64,000 nt of DNA. Source: Nocardioides rubriscoriae. GTDB lineage: Bacteria > Actinomycetota > Actinomycetes > Propionibacteriales > Nocardioidaceae. The translations under genes were made by a program, and so were the position numbers. Under the pieces are notes generated by a model that ran no database searches, was not told where the DNA came from, and saw nothing but the letters and a program-made list of their open reading frames with translations. Position 1 is the first letter of the stretch, and every line of letters starts with the position of its first letter. The stretch spans positions 124,001-188,000 of the forward strand of contig NZ_VIYJ01000003.1 in assembly GCF_008087085.1 (NCBI RefSeq), read 5' to 3'. Below are positions 61,407 to 64,000 of this stretch, piece after piece.

Positions 61407-62636
61407 ATGAAGCGCCAGATGCCCAAGCGCCACGACCTTGCGCCCCTGATGCAGTTCAAGAAGCCGGAGCTGTCGCCCAAGAAGCGCCGGCTCGACAAGG
61501 CGCTGACCATCGACGACCTCCGCAGGGTGGCCAAGCGGCGTACGCCGAAGCCGGCCTTCGACTACACCGACGGCGCTGCCGACGGCGAGGTCGGGCTCGC
61601 CCGGGCGCGTCAGGCGTTCGCCGACATCGAGTTCCACCCCTCGATCCTGCGCGACGTCTCGACCGTCGACACCTCGCGCGAGGTGCTCGGCCAGCGGGTC
61701 GCGCTGCCCTTCGGCATCGCGCCGACCGGCTTCACGCGGATGATGCACGCCGAGGGCGAGGTCGCCGGTGCGACTGCGGCGACCGCGGCCGGCATCCCCT
61801 TCGCGCTGTCGACGATGGGCACGACCTCGATCGAGGACGTCGCCGCGGCCGACCCGGGCGGGCGGCACTGGTTCCAGCTCTACATGTGGAAGGACCGCGA
61901 CCGCTCGATGGCGCTGGTCGACCGCGCCGCCAAGGCCGGCTACGACACGCTGCTGGTCACCGTCGACGTGCCGGTGGCCGGGGCGCGGCTGCGCGACGTG
62001 CGCAACGGCATGACGATCCCGCCGTCGCTGACCCCGCGCACGGTGGTCGGCGCGATCCCGCGGCCGGCGTGGTGGATCAACTTCCTCACCACCGAGCCGC
62101 TGGCGTTCGCCTCGCTCGACGCGTGGTCGGGCACCGTGGCCGACCTGCTGGACACCATGTTCGACCCGACGGTGACCTACGACGACCTGGCCTGGATCAG
62201 GGCCCAGTGGCCGGGCAAGGTCGTGGTCAAGGGCGTGCAGTCGCTGCCCGACGCCGTACGCCTGGCCGACGCCGGGGTCGACGCCGTGCTGCTGTCCAAC
62301 CATGGCGGCCGCCAGCTCGACCGGGCGCCGGTGCCGTTCCACCTGCTCCCGCAGGTCGTCAAGGAGATCGGCTCCGACGTCGAGGTCCACCTCGACACCG
62401 GCATCATGTCGGGCCAGGACGTCGTCGCGGCGATCGCGCACGGTGCCCACTTCACCCTGATCGGACGGGCCTACCTCTACGGCCTCATGGCCGGCGGACG
62501 CGAGGGCGTCGACCGCGCCATCGAGATCCTCGCCGGCCAGGTCGAGCGCACGATGCGCCTGCTGGGCGTCACATCGCTCGACGAGCTCGAGCCGGGCCAC
62601 GTCACCGCCCTGCACCGCCTGGTGCCCCGCCCCTGA
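61407..62636 (+). CDS. lldD: FMN-dependent alpha-hydroxy-acid oxidase/L-lactate dehydrogenase LldD-type
   Basis: 409 residues. Family motifs: [20 protein letters not shown] near the N-terminus, [40 protein letters not shown], and the catalytic His in [20 protein letters not shown], followed by [23 protein letters not shown]-bound oxidation of L-lactate or a related 2-hydroxy acid, with quinone or a mycofactocin-linked acceptor as possible partner. The stop is followed after 3 bp by a three-copy array of the 26-bp palindrome. Confidence 0.88.
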   Translation: MKRQMPKRHDLAPLMQFKKPELSPKKRRLDKALTIDDLRRVAKRRTPKPAFDYTDGAADGEVGLARARQAFADIEFHPSILRDVSTVDTSREVLGQRVALPFGIAPTGFTRMMHAEGEVAGATAATAAGIPFALSTMGTTSIEDVAAADPGGRHWFQLYMWKDRDRSMALVDRAAKAGYDTLLVTVDVPVAGARLRDVRNGMTIPPSLTPRTVVGAIPRPAWWINFLTTEPLAFASLDAWSGTVADLLDTMFDPTVTYDDLAWIRAQWPGKVVVKGVQSLPDAVRLADAGVDAVLLSNHGGRQLDRAPVPFHLLPQVVKEIGSDVEVHLDTGIMSGQDVVAAIAHGAHFTLIGRAYLYGLMAGGREGVDRAIEILAGQVERTMRLLGVTSLDELEPGHVTALHRLVPRP

Positions 62637-62639
62637 GCC

Positions 62640-62749
62640 GACCCGTCGCGTGTACGCGACGGGTCACCACCACATCTCGCTGACCCGTCGCGTATACGCG
62701 ACGGGTCAGCGAAAGAGCTCGTCGACCCGTCGCGTGTACGCGACGGGTC
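62640..62749. repeat. Three-copy array of the 26-bp palindrome, 42-bp period
   Basis: Copies at 62640-62665, 62682-62707 and 62724-62749; arms GACCCGTCGCGT / ACGCGACGGGTC, centres GT, AT and GT (the middle copy is a perfect 26-bp palindrome). Spacers are 16 bp each (62666-62681, 62708-62723). The first copy begins 3 bp after the lldD stop codon, as at 3925. The array lies between two convergent genes and fills the gap almost completely. Confidence 0.92.
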
Positions 62750-62765
62750 GACGGGGTGGGGAGGG

Positions 62766-64000
62766 TCAGCCGACGAGGACGGGCTCGTGGTCGCCGTCGT
62801 CGGCGAGGACCTCGCGGTCGGTGAGGTAGGGGCGGGGGAGGTGCTCGCCCTCGACGTCGACGTTGGGCAGGACCTTGTCGAGCCAGGCCGGGAGGTACCA
62901 CGCCTTCTCGCCCATCAGGTACATCAGCGCGGGGATCAGCACCATCCGCACGACGAAGGCGTCGAAGACGACGGCGGCGGCCAGGGCGAAGCCCATGGAC
63001 TTGATGATCGCGTCGTCCTCGAGGATGAAGCCCGAGAACACCGCGGTCATGATCGCCGCGGCGGCAGCCACGACACGGGCGCTGTTGCGGAAGCCGTCGA
63101 CCACGGCGTCGCGGGTGCTCATGCCGTGCACGTGGGCCTCGCGGATCCGGGTGACCAGGAAGACCTGGTAGTCCATGGCCAGTCCGAACACCACGCCGAT
63201 CAGGAAGATCGGGATGAAGCTGACGATGGGCTGCGGCTCGAAGAGTCCGAAGGTGCCCTCCTGGAAGATCGCGACGGTCGCGCCGAGGGTGGCGAGCACC
63301 GAGAGCAGGAAGCCGGCGGTCGCGGTGAGCGGCACGAGGAGCGACCGGAAGACGATCATCAGCAGGATGAACGCCAGCCCCACGACGATCGCGAGGTAGA
63401 TCGGCAGTGCCCCGGCCAAGCGGTCGGACACGTCGGTGGTGATGGCGGTCAGGCCGGTGACCCCGATCGTGGTGGCCGTCTGCTGCTCGATGCCGGACTG
63501 GCCGTCGCGCAGGGAGTCGAGCAGGTCCTGCGTGGCCTCGTCGTCGGGTCCGGCCTCGGGCAGCACCTGGATCAGCGCACCGGTGGCGACGGCGTCGGGG
63601 TTGCTCGGGTCGGCGTTGGTGCCGACGACCTGGGCGTTCGCGACACCGTCCTGACCCGAGGCCCAGGCGGCGACGTCGGCGAAGGCCTGGGAGGGGTCGG
63701 TCGCCCCACGGCCGTCGACGACGACGAGCAGCGGGCCCTCGCGGCCGGGGCCGAACTCGGCGCTCATCAGGTCCGACGCCTTGCGCTGCGTGGTCTCGCT
63801 GGCGGCGGTGGAGTCGCTGGGGAAGGCCAGGTGCAGACCCTTGAGAGGAAGGGCGAGCGCGCCGAGGGCGACCACGACGAGCAGGGCGGCGGCCAGGGGG
63901 CGCTTCCCGACGACGCGGGCCCAGCGGACGCCGTTGTTGAGCACCTGGCCGTCGGCCTCGTGGGCCGGGCGGTACTCGCGCACCTGGCCGCCGAACGCCT
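62766..64000 (-). CDS. MMPL/RND-family transporter, C-terminal part (5' end outside window)
   Basis: The frame is open to the end of the window, so only the last about 411 residues are present (the codons before 63983 read AFGGQVRE without a start). Membrane segments are clear at VVVALGALALPLKGL, IYLAIVVGLAFILLMIVFRS and following, including FIPIFLIGVVFGLAMDYQVF with the MMPL proton-relay Asp in LAMDYQVFLVTRIRE and a partner segment FVVRMVLIPALMYLMG. The C-terminal tail is acidic. A proton-driven exporter of lipids or drugs in the cytoplasmic membrane. It converges on the lldD gene. Confidence 0.9.
   Translation of the reverse strand, partial: AFGGQVREYRPAHEADGQVLNNGVRWARVVGKRPLAAALLVVVALGALALPLKGLHLAFPSDSTAASETTQRKASDLMSAEFGPGREGPLLVVVDGRGATDPSQAFADVAAWASGQDGVANAQVVGTNADPSNPDAVATGALIQVLPEAGPDDEATQDLLDSLRDGQSGIEQQTATTIGVTGLTAITTDVSDRLAGALPIYLAIVVGLAFILLMIVFRSLLVPLTATAGFLLSVLATLGATVAIFQEGTFGLFEPQPIVSFIPIFLIGVVFGLAMDYQVFLVTRIREAHVHGMSTRDAVVDGFRNSARVVAAAAAIMTAVFSGFILEDDAIIKSMGFALAAAVVFDAFVVRMVLIPALMYLMGEKAWYLPAWLDKVLPNVDVEGEHLPRPYLTDREVLADDGDHEPVLVG

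Noticed and set aside
62640..62749. CRISPR array
   Set aside because: Repeats are fully palindromic, spacers only 16 bp, three copies, and no cas gene is present.

Overview
The window is 64 kb of very GC-rich, gene-dense DNA. Start codons are mixed ATG and GTG, stops are mostly TGA, and many genes overlap by 4 bp. Content points to an actinobacterium of the Nocardioidaceae type: two F420-dependent (LLM) oxidoreductases, a mycothiol-dependent isomerase-like protein, a mycobacterial-type acyl-CoA ligase, IcmF, a Lon protease and a WXG100-like/DUF1023 operon. It looks like ordinary chromosome. I found no tRNA, rRNA, transposase, integrase, phage gene or CRISPR array.

Layout. 1-7.9 kb: end of a zinc alcohol dehydrogenase, an FHA protein, a Zur-like repressor, two FAD oxidoreductases, Lon and an SRPBCC protein. 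8-13 kb: four NarL/LuxR-type regulators without partner kinases, wrapped around an LLM enzyme, a small unknown protein and a HAD phosphatase. 13-21 kb: branched-chain-type binding lipoprotein divergent from a TetR gene that leads into LLM + acyl-CoA ligase; then a GNAT, a membrane protein and a TetR-SDR-epoxide-hydrolase operon. 21-27 kb: collagen-like exported protein, glutamine synthetase homologue, D-aminoacylase-type amidohydrolase, phytoene-desaturase-like enzyme. 27-37.8 kb: broken EEP nuclease gene, FMO-TetR-hydrolase operon, RlmC-type methyltransferase, GAF histidine kinase, SelO, a TIGR01777 epimerase, an Old Yellow Enzyme, a thioesterase. 38-41.5 kb: a complete CsoR-CopZ-HVHP protein-CopA copper operon. 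41.5-54.7 kb: P450, Dps, a 48-residue DUF1059 gene, a decayed AbiEi/DUF559 gene, a metal-chelate binding protein with a thioesterase, a clostripain-like lipoprotein, small enzymes, a phospholipase D-like protein, a SigK-like sigma factor and a frameshifted EcsC gene. 54.7-64 kb: IcmF, a four-gene operon resembling type VII secretion substrates, an LldD-type oxidase and the end of an MMPL transporter.

Regulation can be read from the sequence. At least eighteen genes have a TANNNT hexamer 6-8 bp upstream of the start codon, as expected for leaderless mRNAs, and several of these promoters carry TetR-type palindromes over the -35, -10 or start codon. Two loci share one operator sequence (18681 and 25339), suggesting that the TetR at 18689 also controls the amidohydrolase.

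The most unusual content is intergenic. A 26-bp palindrome recurs five times in two loci 58 kb apart, always at a 42-bp period and starting 3 bp after a stop codon. A second hairpin family keeps its outer sequence while both inner arms change together. Large single-copy hairpins sit at 25372, 35516, 36728 and 48436. Three genes are broken (nonsense at 27374, several lesions in 43916-44936, one frameshift near 54210).
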